Part shown: piece by piece, positions 36,892-49,966 of the stretch
Layout: the number at the start of each line of letters is the position of its first letter
Position numbering within the stretch: the stretch's first letter is position 1
DNA from: Phallus indusiatus
Lineage: Eukaryota > Basidiomycota > Agaricomycetes > Phallales > Phallaceae
Assembly (NCBI GenBank): GCA_027605045.1
Contig: JAQFWX010000120.1
Coordinates: 1-64,000, forward strand
Length of the DNA: 64,000 nucleotides
Direction: 5' to 3'
The notes under the pieces: generated by a model
The model's database searches: none
What the model saw: only the letters and a program-made list of their open reading frames with translations
What the model was told of the DNA's origin: nothing
Program-made: the position numbers and the translations under genes

Positions 36892-39800
36892 CTAATCAAC
36901 AAGACGTTCATACATACAAAGGTAAGCTTTCGCCTTGAGTACCTCGTCTAAACCGACCAGCCTGACTTCGGTATCGCTGATATAGCACCACTGTCGAGAC
37001 GCATGCCGCGAAGACTGTGGCTCATTACGCTTTCCAGGTTCCGATGCTTTGCTAGACTTGTCCTTCCCGTCCTTGTCCTTTTCCGTGTCCTGTGTCTGAG
37101 GCAGTATAGGATCATTTGGTGGTAAAGCTGTGTATGCCACGTAATGTCCTCCAAGCTGACGTCGTCCTCAAGTCAGTCTTACGATCGCAGTAAAAAAAAG
37201 GAAACAAAAATACCAAATTTCCAATATGCACGATCACCGCATAAAGTCTAAAAATGCACGGTTTATCCTCCATTCTTGACCCCTTATCAGCGACATTCCC
37301 TTCCACCTCACCTCTCCCGAGCCCGTAATCTTCTTTCCGCGGTGCAAGAAACGGTCGAAGATCCAAATACTCCGGAAAACTAACATAATCATCCAACTTC
37401 TTAAGATTCCCAAATAGCGTTAAAGACGATTTCGAAACTTGTTGGAACCTTTTCAGATGGATAACAAGAATCGGCGGTGGATCAGATATGAGATACCGTT
37501 TCAACGCGCGTCGGTAAATCACTTGTTTGGACCTCGGAATAACCGACGAGCGAGAACGACGCGGCGAAGAGTTGTTGTTGGTTGTGCCGTTTAAACCTGG
37601 AGGAGGAACCGAAGAGGCATCCGAGATATTCGATATTTCACCTTGCTCGTCTTCCGACGACGGAGATGTCGTACCCTCGGAACTGAATCCGTCTTTAATT
37701 TGGCCAGACGACCGAAAGCTCCGTTGTGGGGGACGTAACACGTTATTCTCGTCAGGTAAGATACCATTGAGCAATGGAATAGTAATCCCCCGAACATCGC
37801 GTTGCGCATCGTCCGGTGATACGGGCGAACTCATCGTCATCGCAATAGTCGGTATTTCAGGTGTTAAAAGTCCCAACGCTGTGGTCTCCGATCCTTTATA
37901 CTCAACAGCACTCCCTGGCGAAGTACAGATTGTCAAAGCATCTGACTTGACACTGCTAGTATCTAAACTAGTTGAGCTTGTGTTGTAGACAGTACTGTCT
38001 TCAGACGGCGTACGAGTTTTCACGGGTGTACTAGGTCTTTTAATCGTCAATTGAATCGAATCTTCCAATTCTCTATTACCAGACATTACCACTCCATCAG
38101 AATCCGGAGCAAAGACGGTGGACTTGGTAGATGTGGTTGAAGGAACGGAGCTGACTGATGCAATAGACGAGCTGGTATTTGCTCGCCCGGTTTCAGACAG
38201 CGCAAACGGCCGCCGGGGAATCACAACGGCTTGTGGAGTTGGAGGTTTGTCGAGCGGGGTATCGTTCTTCTTTTCTTCTTCGTCGGACGAGTCGTCATTA
38301 CTGGCCCGGCGACGAGCAGACACGGACATTTTCCCATGCGCAATCTTCCAACACTAGCAAATTGATTAGTTATAGAAAAGCCAAGACGGAAAGAAAAGCT
38401 AAATCCTTACTCTATGACATCCAAACATATTCTCTCCATCCAGAGCCTCCACAGCTGTAAAGGTTCGAAGACATTCCTCAACAGTCTGATTAGCTACTCC
38501 AATATTCAATCGTGATAATTGCGCCATGAACGAATGCATCCCTGATCCAGAACCTGAACCGGTTGAACTAGCTGAACCAGCCCTGGCCAAAGACTCGGAG
38601 GAATTAGGTGCCGTTAGCAACTGTAACGGAACTGGATTTGCAGCTGGAGCGTCTTGTAAAATTCTCGTTAAATATGCAGCCTCTAGTGCCTCACGATCCG
38701 AGGCAGGAGCGTTTGCTTTTTGACGAGTTTCACGTTCTCGAAGGCGATTGTGGAGTAAAAGAGCGGAACGACGTTTTGTCTTTGTTTCGGAGGTACTCGG
38801 TGCAGCGTTGCTCAACTGCAGTTTGGATGTGCTCGCTTCTGTGCTAGCATCTTCAGAAACTGGAGCAGACTTGCCAGTAAGTTTCTCCAATGCTGCAGCA
38901 ACACCACCATTGGCCTCTGAATCGGATTTCTCCATCCTGTCTTTAGCGGTTTTCATCATTTCACCTAGCTTTCCGCCTTTTGACATGGTGATACTGATTC
39001 GTCTGCTTATACGTCCACCGACTTTCTTGGACCACTGCGTTCCGGAAGCCACAGATGACACCACTGGCAACGTCCGTGTGCTTGTAGAAGCGGAACTTGG
39101 CACTAAGGAATGGTATGGAATTGCGGCACCTGCGGCGGCCAATTTATCAGGAACATCACTCAAATCTGGCGTAGAAGTCCCAGAAGCCGGGTTAGTAGTG
39201 TCGAAAGAGGCAATAGGGGCCACTACGTTGCTTATTTCTTCCAGAATCTTTTCCTTTGCCTTCTCGACGCTCAACGAGCCATCCTCTTCAATCACTTTCT
39301 CTGGAATCTCATCATCCACATTAGAGATGGATAATGAACCCACTGTGGACTCGAAACTCCTTCGTCTCGTCGTTTCAGGTATGTCTCCTAATTCGAGTTT
39401 ACGCTCCAATCCTTTGGAAGTCAGACGCGGAGAAGGAGGTTGTGATTGTGCCCGAGGTAATAGACCCGTGTGCCATTGATGTACGCCACCGCCAGAAGTT
39501 GCGATAAATTTGGAGGCAAAGGCACGTAGTCTATCACGCTATTTGACGATGTCAAAATGATAATAATAGAAGGATGTGAAATAAACAACGAAAGACTAAC
39601 CTTCCGTTCCTTAGTTTCATCTTGACGAATAGGGAGAGACAGACCATCGAAATCTTCATATGTATGAGATACCTATATGAAATTTGAAGATTAGTTATGA
39701 TGAAAAGGCGGGTATAAACGAACATCTTACATGTTTGCATGTTGTACAAATTAGGTAACTGGTAAATCTTCCGCCCCAAATCATGTCCACAAACGGTATT

Positions 39801-40735
39801 AGTCTTTCTTCTTCTGATATCGGCTGCAAGGGTGTTTGTTTATCGCCAGTGGGAATATTGGTGTCAGGGCGACCTTGAGCTGATGCTTTGGGTAACGGGG
39901 GCTGGCGTTTTTTGATAATCTAAAAAGCAAATACAGAGTTGGATTGTGGAGCCATATACGACAAAAAGGCACACGTACATCAATTTCTTCCATCCTCATG
40001 CAATCTAGGAGGTGAATAAAGAACTCGTGAGCGTCTTGTTGGCGGAACTAGCATTTGTGGGGGGAGAAAAGCAAACAGACTGAGTGTGAGGTGCAGCGTA
40101 ATGGCAGGAAATAGCAACGAACATCTAGATATTGGTCATATTTCTTTCCCAAGGCATTCAATAGCTCTCTGTAATTAACAGGCACGAAATAATGAGAAGT
40201 CTCGACAATTATAGAAAGATATAAACATACTTGGGACTCAAGTTGGTTCTGTCTTTCTTATCTCGCATTGTCCAAGCCCGTTCAAGGGTTCGGATGAAGA
40301 TGTCTCCAACAGGTAAACCTTCACACCAGTCCTGCTGTACATCCTTGGGACCCCGTCCGTTTGTTAAAAGGGGACTGCGCGACGGTGAAGGAATGATGAA
40401 ACGTGAATCGGTATTATTGCTGCCATCGCCAGTTGAGGGCTGAAATTCAACCGTTCGACGGAGTAGATCCGTGGCAAAAAGACCTTGCATGACAGAATTC
40501 ATGAAGCAGGTACTACTTGCGCTTGAGCGAATTATTCAGATAGACAACCAACGAGTAACCACTCACTTTCCATGGTTTATGAGACCCGGAGGTGGGTATG
40601 CGGCGCGTTCCTGCTCCTCCTTATTCTTCTTCGCCCAATACAACTCCTACAGAGAGAGATTATTTAAGCCATTCGACCACCGATAACGTGTTAAATCGCG
40701 CTTGCCTTTGGAGTCAGCTTCTTCTGTTTGGGCAT
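36892..40735 (-). CDS. ubiquitin-specific protease, USP16/45-like
   Basis: Ten exons, complement(36892..37155, 37214..38353, 38411..39538, 39601..39672, 39731..39919, 39979..40047, 40123..40168, 40231..40512, 40567..40646, 40706..40735), 1099 aa. The first intron has a GC donor (AAG|GCAAGC). Cys box LINHGNTCFMNSVMQ at about residues 34-48 with the catalytic Cys; QQDAHEFFIHLLDCM (QQDAxEF box); CTTCKHVSHTYEDF finger strand; FGCHRCWKIAHGK second Cys pair; VIHLKRFQQ; His box GGHYVAYT; and WCYISDTEV with the catalytic Asp. Between the finger halves (about 260-620) and before the LKRF box lie long Ser/Thr-rich disordered inserts, so the fold is stretched. No ZnF-UBP at the N-terminus is seen. Removes ubiquitin from unknown substrates. 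The acceptor of the last intron (37155/37156) leaves NLLGGHY, one Leu more than usual. Confidence 0.9.
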
Positions 40736-41340
40736 CGAATATTAAATGTTGCAAGTGAGGGTATAAGAAAGGAGAGTTAGTGGTGCTGAGACCACCCGCT
40801 GCGGTAGGAGTCTGCTAGTAGGAGTACTGGTTAGTGTTTGTGGCACGTGGCTTCCGTCCGCATATAGTAGCAGCAGTTACGCAGCTCCCACACTTCCGTT
40901 CGTGTACCCCGATGGTGTGATCTATCACACTAGTACAGATGACCTTGGTTCTCATCGCCTTGAAATGATATCTTACTGACAGATGAACTCATGATGCGTC
41001 GCAATTAAAGCGATGCTGTACAGTTTGATGCAGAGCGGGGACCGAGATACCGTATAGCAACGGGCTAATTACCTCATTTGAAAGTTTATTAGATGCATTT
41101 GCTTCGGCATTGCTCATATTCTCGTGCATTCGGCTTTGTACGGGATGAGGAAGTATTCAATAAAACGCTCAAACATACTTTGATACTGAGCGGTCGCAAG
41201 AGAAGGGAAAGCATTGCTAGGGTTATTCTGGTTTATTACTTATTATTGTAAGGATATATTAACTGACGGGATACAGGCATCATAATGACATGAATTTCCC
41301 TCATAGGGTTCAGAGAGTTTACACACCCGACATTACTTTA
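40736..41340. promoter_or_regulatory. upstream region of the USP gene with a 16-bp palindrome
   Basis: About 600 bp without a gene. At 40915-40930 lies a perfect inverted repeat, two 7-bp arms (GTGTGAT and ATCACAC) around CT, 180 bp upstream of the USP start. It looks like a site for a dimeric DNA-binding protein; no factor can be named. Confidence 0.35.
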
Positions 41341-43440
41341 CTATAGGATTTTTCTTTTTCTGGTGGCAGGTTCAACAGCGATATACATGTACTTCCCAAT
41401 CTCTGATGATCCTTTCATGAATTCCACTTCATGGTATTTCGGCATTGAGTTCTCTTGCGCCGCGTCCTTTGCTAGCCACTCTCCTTCTTCTAGAATAGCC
41501 CGGAATATGTCAACTATCCCATCCGACGTTTCTTTAAACTTCATGCTCTGCACATAATTTTCTTTGGTGATATTAGAAAAAATGTCCTGAGCTTTAGATT
41601 CAGAGGGCATGTCAATGTAACGAATGGCTACAGCTCTTTCAGCGCACAACAGCAACTCGTAAAGTGCTGTGTTTACGGTTTCAATTTTAGCCTTTGAAAG
41701 AACACGGTTTGTGTCCAGTTCCACCATCTTTTCAATTCCTCCCATATATTCACGCCCGTCCCGAAAATCTGAATCAAAGAGATTGTGCATATGGTGGCGC
41801 AACGCGTCAAGCGAGAAGACGACTTTAGTATAGCGGAAGACGACCCAAGTTATGTAAAACGTGCACAAACGATTCGAGATCGTCTTGAAGAACATGTGTT
41901 GGATTCTCGGAGTGATTTAGTAAACATCCGGCTGCAAATTGTCATGTTCCCTTGAAGCCTATAAACATATAGCAGAGTGCGGAATAGACAAGAGCCCACC
42001 GTCCTTCGTTGGGCAGAAGGAGACTGGTCATCTTGCGATTTCGCCATATCCCAATCCACAAGGAGTGATGTCCTATTTCCTTGATCATCAGCTTCACTGA
42101 TCATGATATTTTCGACGCTAATGTCCCTGTGTAAAATCTTAGCCTTCCTGTACGCCAAATCACGGACTGGAAATTTCCTGCCCCAAGGACTAGTTGGCTG
42201 GAATATGAATACAGAATCCCCTTGTAATGCCTGGTAGATGACTGTCGCTAATTCCTTCGTCGACGAAATTCCAAAAGTGTTGTTCCCACTTCTCGAAGAA
42301 TGAGCCGGTAATGCTGAGGACGGCGCAATTTGTTCGCAAAGCTCTTGCACGATAGTCCTCTGACCTGGAATATTTAGCGATTGCAGAATGAATGGAATGT
42401 AAGGCACATTATTTCTTTCGAGCTCGGCATAAAAGTTATTCCTCGGGGCGATCGAGGTCTCTCCAAGTATCTTTCAACAACACTTTTCTAGCTTGTTCCC
42501 TCAGCGCATCAGTTCTGGGTAAGAATAAGCGATAAACCCTCGTGTCGATCGTCCAAAGGGACAAACTCCTACCATATAAGTCACCTGTTCTCCAACATAC
42601 AGACTGTCCGGTCTTAACGTGGACATGGTTGTTAATATCACTAGCCTAGCGTCTTCCGCAAACACCCGCGCAGTGCGAACGATATCAAGTTCTTCCTGGC
42701 GCAACAAACGTACGGTTGAATTATATCCCCGATCTTTTGCGCTCGCCTCGTTGTATCGACCAAAGAATTCCGCAAAGAGTCCATTTGCCAAACAAAATCG
42801 TTCCGTAACGACCCCTCCGGCATTGTCCCAATACGATAATCTTGCATGTAGTTTGAAAACTAGCATAAGAATATGTATATGCGTTTGAAATTGCGCCGAT
42901 TTTTGTGCAGCTGCATATGAAATGATTTGACCCAAAGTGTCTCTTCCTTATCGCGAAAGTTCGGCAATATCGGCCTCAAACGGGTTTAAATAGCCTTGTA
43001 ATCTTCCTCATTCTCCTCATCTGCACCTTCATCGCTTGTATTGTCTTCAGTTCCGCCTCATTTCCGTCATGTAAGCGGTCTGTTTCACGAAGCATTGGTT
43101 CCCGAACCTCGGCGTTGTCGTGGTCTATCTTGCGGTATCTGTCCCTTGTAAGCTCCCAGAGTACGTTTGACCGTTCTAGGCTATCATTATTAATGAACGC
43201 ATCGTCGATGCCGCGTCGACGATAGTACACCCCGCATCTTGTTTCAACACGAACTATAATTCTTCGTGTCCAAGTGAATCTCAAGTGCAGTCGCGTGCAG
43301 GTGAATATTTCGTCCCGTCCGCGTATCAGGTACGTGTTCACCGTTTTATCCCGCGTCTTGTGCCAGACTTCAAGCTTCAGCGTTCGTGCGATATTTACAA
43401 AATCAGTGTTCTTGGAGCCAAGAAATACGGAAATATACAT
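41341..43440 (-). pseudogene. degenerate FunK1-type protein kinase
   Basis: Pieces of the fungal FunK1 kinase family lie in order in three different frames. LGQIISYAAAQK with HARLSYWDNAGGVVT (N-lobe FunK1 signature, 42940-42790); GRSTRGFIAY then LKDTWRDLDRPEE in another frame; FYAELERNNVPYIP; the catalytic loop ILHRDISVENIMI and LLVDWDMA (Asp of HRD and DWD kept); then QDDLESFVHVL and VFRYTK in two further frames. An in-frame TAA at 42948-42950 separates PFEADIAELSR from GRDTLGQ. I count at least four frame changes without splice sites that could explain them, plus this stop. The frame at 42976-43440 (Arg-rich, 154 codons) may be the decayed N-terminus or unrelated. FunK1 genes are abundant and fast-evolving in mushrooms; this copy looks dead. 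Confidence 0.72.
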
Positions 43441-43708
43441 ATCAGATCATGCTATCCAACTAGTTCTTGAAATGCATACACGAGACTAGCGATTATGCGC
43501 CTAATAATGTCCCAAATGGAATGCAATTGAAACTTAGTGTACGATGCTGGCATTCTTGATCTCGTCAATCGTCGATTCTTGTCTGATCCATTGTCGCACC
43601 ATACATCTCTACTCGGACATTTCCGAGTCTGCGTATGATTCCAGCTATCAAAAGCATGTACCGGAACTTCACAACAATATCATAAAAACACAGATCTCAC
43701 ATGGTATT

Positions 43709-45698
43709 TTACGTAGGATTGGCAGTTGTCTTCGTCCTCGTCCTGGTGCTCATAGGGTGCGTAGACTTCGACGTCTCTTTTGCAGCAGCTGTCACCGTTC
43801 TAGCTTTCGGAACTTTACGTGGAAGTGGTGTTTCGGTTTCGGTTTCCGTTCCAGCTTCGATTCCAATATCAGTTTCAGGAGCATCCCTGGCGGTGGTTGA
43901 TACCGCTCCTGTCATATCACTTCCAGTCTCAGTATCTTTGACCACGCTCAATGTGACTGGCCTAGCCTTCGGAACTTTACGCAGCTGTACTTCGGTTTGA
44001 GGAGGATCCTCAGGGGTTGATACTGGCACTCCCGTAGCGCTCCCTGTCGACTCCAACTCCCTAGTTTCCGGTGTTGTAGAAGCAATCGCATTTTCAATGT
44101 CGCTTGGCGCCGAAGATACAGCAGCCACAGGCCTCAATATCAGTGTCGACGTATGTTCCCTATCAAGTACTTCAGTCTTCTTGTTGCTCTTGCTCTTGCC
44201 TTGCTCCTTCTCTTTCCGCCGATCCAAACTCAACCACCGGCTTCTACATTGCGTATTACTCCTTCCACTAACCATCAGCGCAACCTTCTTCCATTCGTAT
44301 CCGTGAACCTCAACAGCCTTGAACAGCATTTCATCTTCTTCAGGTGTAAATTTTCCGTGTTTCAGTGTTGGATTGAGGGTTCTTTCGTATCGAATTTGGC
44401 ATTGATTTGGTGCCAGTTGCAATGAGACTGCGGGTGCAACTATAGCAGCATTCATAATTAGTGAAAACCCCGTCTTCTTGCACGGTGTTTCTAGTGACGC
44501 ACCTAAAGCCCAATTGGAATACCCATATTTCTCCACAGCAGCCAACAGCTTCTTATCCAGCTCTTCTGTCCATTTCAGCGCTGTCTTGTTATGAGCTTGA
44601 TATTGTTTAATACAATCTAACGCAGTTCGATTGGTCTATCATCAAATGTTTCAATCAAAAAGCTGTATTAAGCGATATTTAAGTCTGTAGGAACGAATAC
44701 TTACGCCCAGTTCCGTTGACACAACATCCCAATCCAAATTGCCAGAACGCTGCTTATCCTGAACGATCTCTCCCAGCTTGTTCGTCTCCTCCTCGGTCCA
44801 ATCTTCGTAATTTAAATTCGGATGTTGAGTTAGCCATCGACCTTTGCATTCCTGGGCTGTTCTAGCCTCGCCGGGGTGATTCCAGGTCGATACCTGATAG
44901 ACAAAAAACAAGGTAAAATGACTTGAAAAAGAAAGGAAGGAAGGAAAGCTCTAACATCTCGAGCGATAGCGGACCAATCAAGGCCTTCGGTGTTGTCCAG
45001 ATATGCTTCATTCTCTGTAGGAAGCATCTCAAGAGGATTCTGGCCGCTGGTTTTATGGTTCAGTCGGGATCATAAGTACAGGAACAGAAAGGTTATTTGA
45101 CGCACTTTTGTTGTAAACGCAATGCCATCAGACGTTTATTCTCTTTCACCACAGCTTTCTCGAGATATCTTCTCTCAGCAGTACTAACTTCCAAAAGCAA
45201 AATAATCAACGGGGGATGGCAATGTACGTCGGGGTTCAAGTTTGACTTACATGGATTAGGAAGGATGAATTTGAGATATCTTTCTTGACGAGCTGCTTCT
45301 TCATAAAATGGAGATTGCTAGAGTGTTTTGTATGAGAATAACCAAACCAAACAGGGAGAGAGAAAGGACGGTAAATATACAGGTTTAAGGGCATGTCCCA
45401 ATTCAACCGCTCCTATAGGTTTATACGCCCCATCAGCATGCAAACACCATTTATCGTTACTCCCAACTTGAAAGTCATTATCAGAGAGTTTTTCTACATT
45501 TCCCTACAATACAAAAAAAGGAGGATACAGGTGAGTAAAGCTTTTCGTAAAGCGAGAAAGACGAGGAGCAAATTAATCTTTTTAACTGACAATGACTGCA
45601 TTGAGAAAATCGAGTTCCCGTCTTAGATTTTCGTAGTGTTCTTCTATAGATTGCCTTAGCTCGTTGTTTTTAGTGATGGTTTCGTCCAAGAGAGACAT
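43709..45698 (-). CDS. Myb/SANT-repeat protein, SNAPC4-like
   Basis: Eight exons, complement(43709..44439, 44503..44635, 44705..44893, 44956..45046, 45106..45187, 45251..45317, 45381..45503, 45591..45698), 507 aa. The N-terminus is a predicted coiled coil (ETITKNNELRQSIEEHYENL) then a linker. Four Myb-type repeats follow: LDWSAIARD..RTAQECKGRW, YEDWTEEETNKLGEI..RTALDCIKQY, LKWTEELDKKLLAAVEKYG with the third-helix segment QCQIRYERTLNP, and GKFTPEEDEMLFKAVEVHG..NTQCRSRW. The order and spacing recall SNAPC4 (snRNA-activating complex, binds the PSE) more than c-Myb. The C-terminal 170 residues are Thr/Glu-rich and carry two KVPKAR boxes. Expected in the nucleus; function in snRNA transcription is inference. 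Confidence 0.82.
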
Positions 45699-46029
45699 AA
45701 ATACCGTTGAAGTTGTGTACGAGAATCGTGACGTCACATCAATGAGAAGAAGTCAGCTTGTTGTTTACTTCGACTCGGAGTCTGCGACCGAACGATATCA
45801 ATCTCGATTGCCTTGCGAGTTGTTGCTTATAGCTACATAGCTGAGTTTTTTAAATCATAAATCAAGGGAACACAACAAACATCAGGACAGTCCAATCTGA
45901 CAGCTGCAATCCGAATTTTCAAAGTAAATTCTTAAGTGAGTTCCTGCAAACATTAGGGGTGGAGACATAATATCGACTATCGTTGTGTCTCAATAAATAC
46001 TGGTATCTATAATTGGGCTCCGCGATTTA
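45699..46029. other. intergenic between Myb-like gene and DUF6533 copy A
   Basis: About 330 bp, the promoter of the Myb-like gene (minus) and 3' flank of the DUF6533 gene. Nothing else is seen. Confidence 0.45.
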
Positions 46030-48060
46030 TCATACTCGCGAACTCGAAATACCAAGATTATTTGATGTCATTTCCAACTCGGTCGGCGACACGTCAAAAA
46101 CATGCGTTTTAAAAGCCAGGTCGGTATTCGTAATAAATGTGTTTTGTTGTGACCTTCCAGTTTTATAAAGGTGAAGGATGAAATGACAACCCTGGAAGAA
46201 CCAATCAGTATCGTCTAATAATAACAAATCAAGGGGGGAAATCCGAAGAGTAAGAGGGCTTGAGGAACTTTACGGATATTTACACAAAGTGAATAGACAG
46301 GTATTTTGATGCTATAAGTATAACTTGTAAGATAGTGTGTACACGATAAGTAGTAAAGATTGTCATACAGCGCTGATAATTCTGCAAAACAGTTATGTTC
46401 CAAAAAAAGGGTTATTATGCCGACCGCAAGGACAGCTAAATAAATTGAAATGAGAATACGGCATCATGCACGCTATGAGAGGTTAAGATTGCACCTGTGT
46501 TTCTAAGTATGTGTCTTAGTACATCCGAAGTACAAAACAAAGACAGCCGAAGGCCTTGAGACTCACGCAAAATAGTAGATAACACCGTCCACGACGATTA
46601 CTTTCAGAACTTCGGGAAGTTTCAATCCCTTGCTAAGACTCCAAAACTCCAGGTGGATTGAGACAGTCTTCTCATAAAACTTATACAATGATAAACCAAA
46701 AAAGGTTGCTGATGAAAAATAAATGTGTTCCGCCGTCAGTCTCCACTCTCCCGAAGTTCACTAATTCTGAACATACCCGCTTGAATCCCGGTGGGGATCC
46801 TTGAAACAATCATTTTCGAGTTGGTCTTCAATTTTGGGACGAAATAATATAACTTACCAAGCAACTAGTGTTATTTTGTATGATGGTGACCCTCTATAAT
46901 AAAAGAAACAGCTGGGGAGATTCTCTAGGTCGATCATTGCTGACACCTGCAGGATTCTGTCGTCTTCGATGACAACCGCAGCACCACCATATATGACAAG
47001 CTGAACGTCGAGGTAGTTGGTCATCGGAGACCGAAGAAAGAAAGAGATATTAAATATACTTACCACTGATTCGGCTGAGAAATCAAGGAATGTTTGCATG
47101 CACAGTTTAAAAGATTTGTCTGTATCATGAATGACTCACTTAGATAAAGTGGGACAATTAGGTATAACACTATGATGATCACTCAAAGATCAGACAAGGC
47201 AAAAGGGACACAATTCGACTTACTAACATTTCTTATTTCGACCATATAGCGCATAAATCCGCAATAAAAAAACGAGATTGACGACAAGCTCATTGATTTG
47301 TGGCCCCACACTAGTGTTATTTCCATGTATATCATCAGCTACAGCATGAAAATCGAGACAATCTTGTTACCTCGAGTACCACCCAGAGTAAATGCGACAG
47401 CTGAAACGATCAACAATGTCAACGACGAAGTTGTCAGGAGTAGAAAGACCTTTAGCTTTACCTCTAAATGCCGAGGTAAGAAATAAAGCCTGCAAACATT
47501 ATTTGAAATGAAATTGACTTACGTTTAAAGACCTGTGCGGAAGTATGGTCACTATGTCAAACTGTAAGCAAAGTTTATAACGGAAGAGATTAATTGTGGG
47601 GAAAAAAAGTTCACTGAATAATACGATTCTACACCGGATATTAGCACAACACCTAGGGTATTAATATTTTCTCACCCTGAACTTAACAATCCATAATACC
47701 GTGAAATGATATATAAGAGTTTCGAAAATGTAGATGATTTGCTAAGTGTTGGATTAGGGGACGGGGTGAAGAATAAAAAGTTGGGAGAACCTCCAAATGA
47801 ACTCGACCTGAAAATTAAAACTCGAGTCAAGGTGCAAACAAATCGAGCAGAACCACTGACCTCTTCTGAAAATGTTAACACGATGTCATATAGCGATATA
47901 ACAAATACTGCAGCTGCAGGAGAAATTAGGAATTGAAATACCTGCTGGGAGTAGTATACAGATAATAAAATTCACTTGTGATATAATTGAGAATATAGAC
48001 CTGGCTTAAAGTTTTTTCGAACAATTCGAGTTCTTGGATGAGTGAACCCAATGAATCCAT
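46030..48060 (-). CDS. DUF6533 multi-pass membrane protein, copy A
   Basis: The first four exons are clear: complement(47976..48060, 47861..47913, 47791..47807, 47676..47741). They give MDSLGSLIQELELFEKTLSQ, then NYITTAVFVISLYDIVLTF, FSEEVEFIW, and FSKLLYIISRYYGLLSSG, the N-terminal DUF6533 pattern of basidiomycete seven-helix-like proteins. Further 3' an exon reads GPQINELVVNLVFLLRIYAL with YGRNKK (about 47240-47310), and the last exon reads GCHFILHLYKTGRSQQ, ending near 46030. Exons between 47675 and 46230 could not be joined with certainty, so the total length is approximate (about 350 aa). Several hydrophobic helices. Function unknown; often discussed as receptor-like membrane proteins. 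Duplicate of the gene at 51361-53369. Confidence 0.72.
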
Positions 48061-49741
48061 CTGAGAGAAAGAAGGAGGGAATGTCATCTGCAGGTCATCA
48101 ACTTGAGATGATTTATATGAATCGTAGTCTGAGTGAAGCTTAGCCACCCAATGAATAGATCTGAATTTGTTTCGTGGATGAAGAACAATCTCGTTCAATG
48201 TTTCTTTCGAAGACAGCGAGGTACCACGTTTTATATTCTTGTATTAAATGACCGTCCAGAAAGAGGGGTGCTACGATTTTGTTTGGACTTACCTCAGTTG
48301 AAGAGAAGAAAACCGTAACCATTGATTTTACAAGCTATGTGAGAAGTTTAGATGAGAACTCGCGAGACAGCAATTAAATGGTCATTCTTGAATTTAGTTC
48401 ACATACATAGATGGCACCTCATGCTACACTTTATCGTCGTTCCACTTTGAGTCTAGAATCGAAAAAAGCCTCCAGATTCCTCTCTGAAGTATCAACGTGG
48501 GACGCAATAATAAAAATGTTCACCTATTATCCAGACAGTCAGAAGTCCAAACTCTAAAGCAAGGATAAGCTAGCCAGGTTTAGTAAATGCTTAGCTGAGA
48601 GACTGAGATGAGACCCATTGCCTGGGATTAATCGATACATCATACTATCATTGCGTTCTGTGTGACCGCGATGTGAAGGGAACCATGGACAGGCATATTT
48701 ACATTTACTGCCAGCTTCCGAGACCGACCTGAAAAATGGCCAATGTTATTAGAGAAGTCGCATATTTGCACCAAGTTCTACTCAGAATAAGGGTTGTAAC
48801 GTTCACCCAGAAGTAGGCCTTGAGATAACCTTCCGGGTTGAACGTTGAACTTCCCACGTGGATAAAAAAGGATTGGCGATTTCGGATGAGGCGGCTAGTA
48901 TCAACTTTCCTTGAATTCTGCAATCATTTAGTGCATAATTCACCAACGATGCAACGACACCGCAGGACACAAGGGCATATCAACTCGCCAAATATGGAAT
49001 TTTTTGGGAATCCCCTACTGACTTTGCTACTTCCTTGCACTGAAGCTGCCAGTTCCGCAGAGCGGTCTGGATGAAGCATTCGAACCATTTCAATGATGTT
49101 GGTTTTGACGGTGTGTGTATCGCTGTCTCGGGCTTTGATTCTGCCCCATCTTCATCAACGAATCATAGCCATGTGGGATACGGCATACTTACCTTCTTAA
49201 GCATCGCCGCTCTGCGCATGAGTCGCGGAGGATTGTCCACGATTTCCTGTAGTATGTTTCACGTGCCTGCTTCTCACCGCAAGTGGGTACATGAGATATA
49301 TTATCTGGTGTAAAGTGCCCAAACATCTTTCTCTGTATTAGTGGCGAATACACAAGTTGACGTTGCAAAAATGGGTTAAAAAGGCCGGCCACCCTCCTTC
49401 AACTTACCCTGCGGCTGTCAATCAGTAGGTGTGATCACAATCATGTACGTAACTCTTTCTTTTGCGGTCATTGGGGTATTGGCCGACCGCCATCTGGGTC
49501 ACTGGGCGACTTGCTTTTGACAGTGGAACGCATACTGGGTGAACTTGCGGGAGGTTCCTCGGAAAGAGTCGGGTTTGAAGAAGTTGGAAGAATCACACAA
49601 GATGGACATTTTGGCAGTGTAGGGGATGTGGTTTTTCTAATAAGTAGTGTTAAAAGTTCAGGGTGCCAACGAAGTTGATTATTATCGTAGTTACTTTTGA
49701 GAGTCGGGAGACTCCGAATTCGAATGCTCATCACATACATA
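48061..49741. other. accessory intergenic stretch with unexplained open segments
   Basis: About 1.7 kb. Minus-strand pieces read like exons: one around 49202-49250 (EIVDNPPRLMRRAAMLKK followed by a good GTAAGT donor and preceded by TACAG) and one around 49500-49610. I could not assemble them into a gene or name a family. The left part (48400-48540) shares words such as CAACGTGGGA with the upstream flank of DUF6533 copy B (53855-53880). Confidence 0.35.
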
Positions 49742-49966
49742 CAGTGACGCTCAAAACTGTACACGCGCCTATCACTTTTTGCGTGCAACACTAATAACAA
49801 GCTAAATAAAATCGTAAAAATACTGTAAATATTTGGGTGAATAGTCTAATATAATATCTAAATTATTTATTATTGTTGTTTATGATAATAATCAGCAGTG
49901 CTCAAGATATTTGAATTCTTTCGGAACAGGGTCAGATGTACAGTTTTGCTTGTGACTGCAAAAAAG
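49742..49966 (+). repeat. left 225-bp terminal inverted repeat
   Basis: Pairs with 51081-51306. The outer end carries CAAAACTGTACA (49752-49763). The inner end carries its reverse complement TGTACAGTTTTG (49937-49948). Two copies per arm resemble the paired transposase-binding sites of IR/DR-type mariner elements, although here the two copies are inverted rather than direct. Confidence 0.82.
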
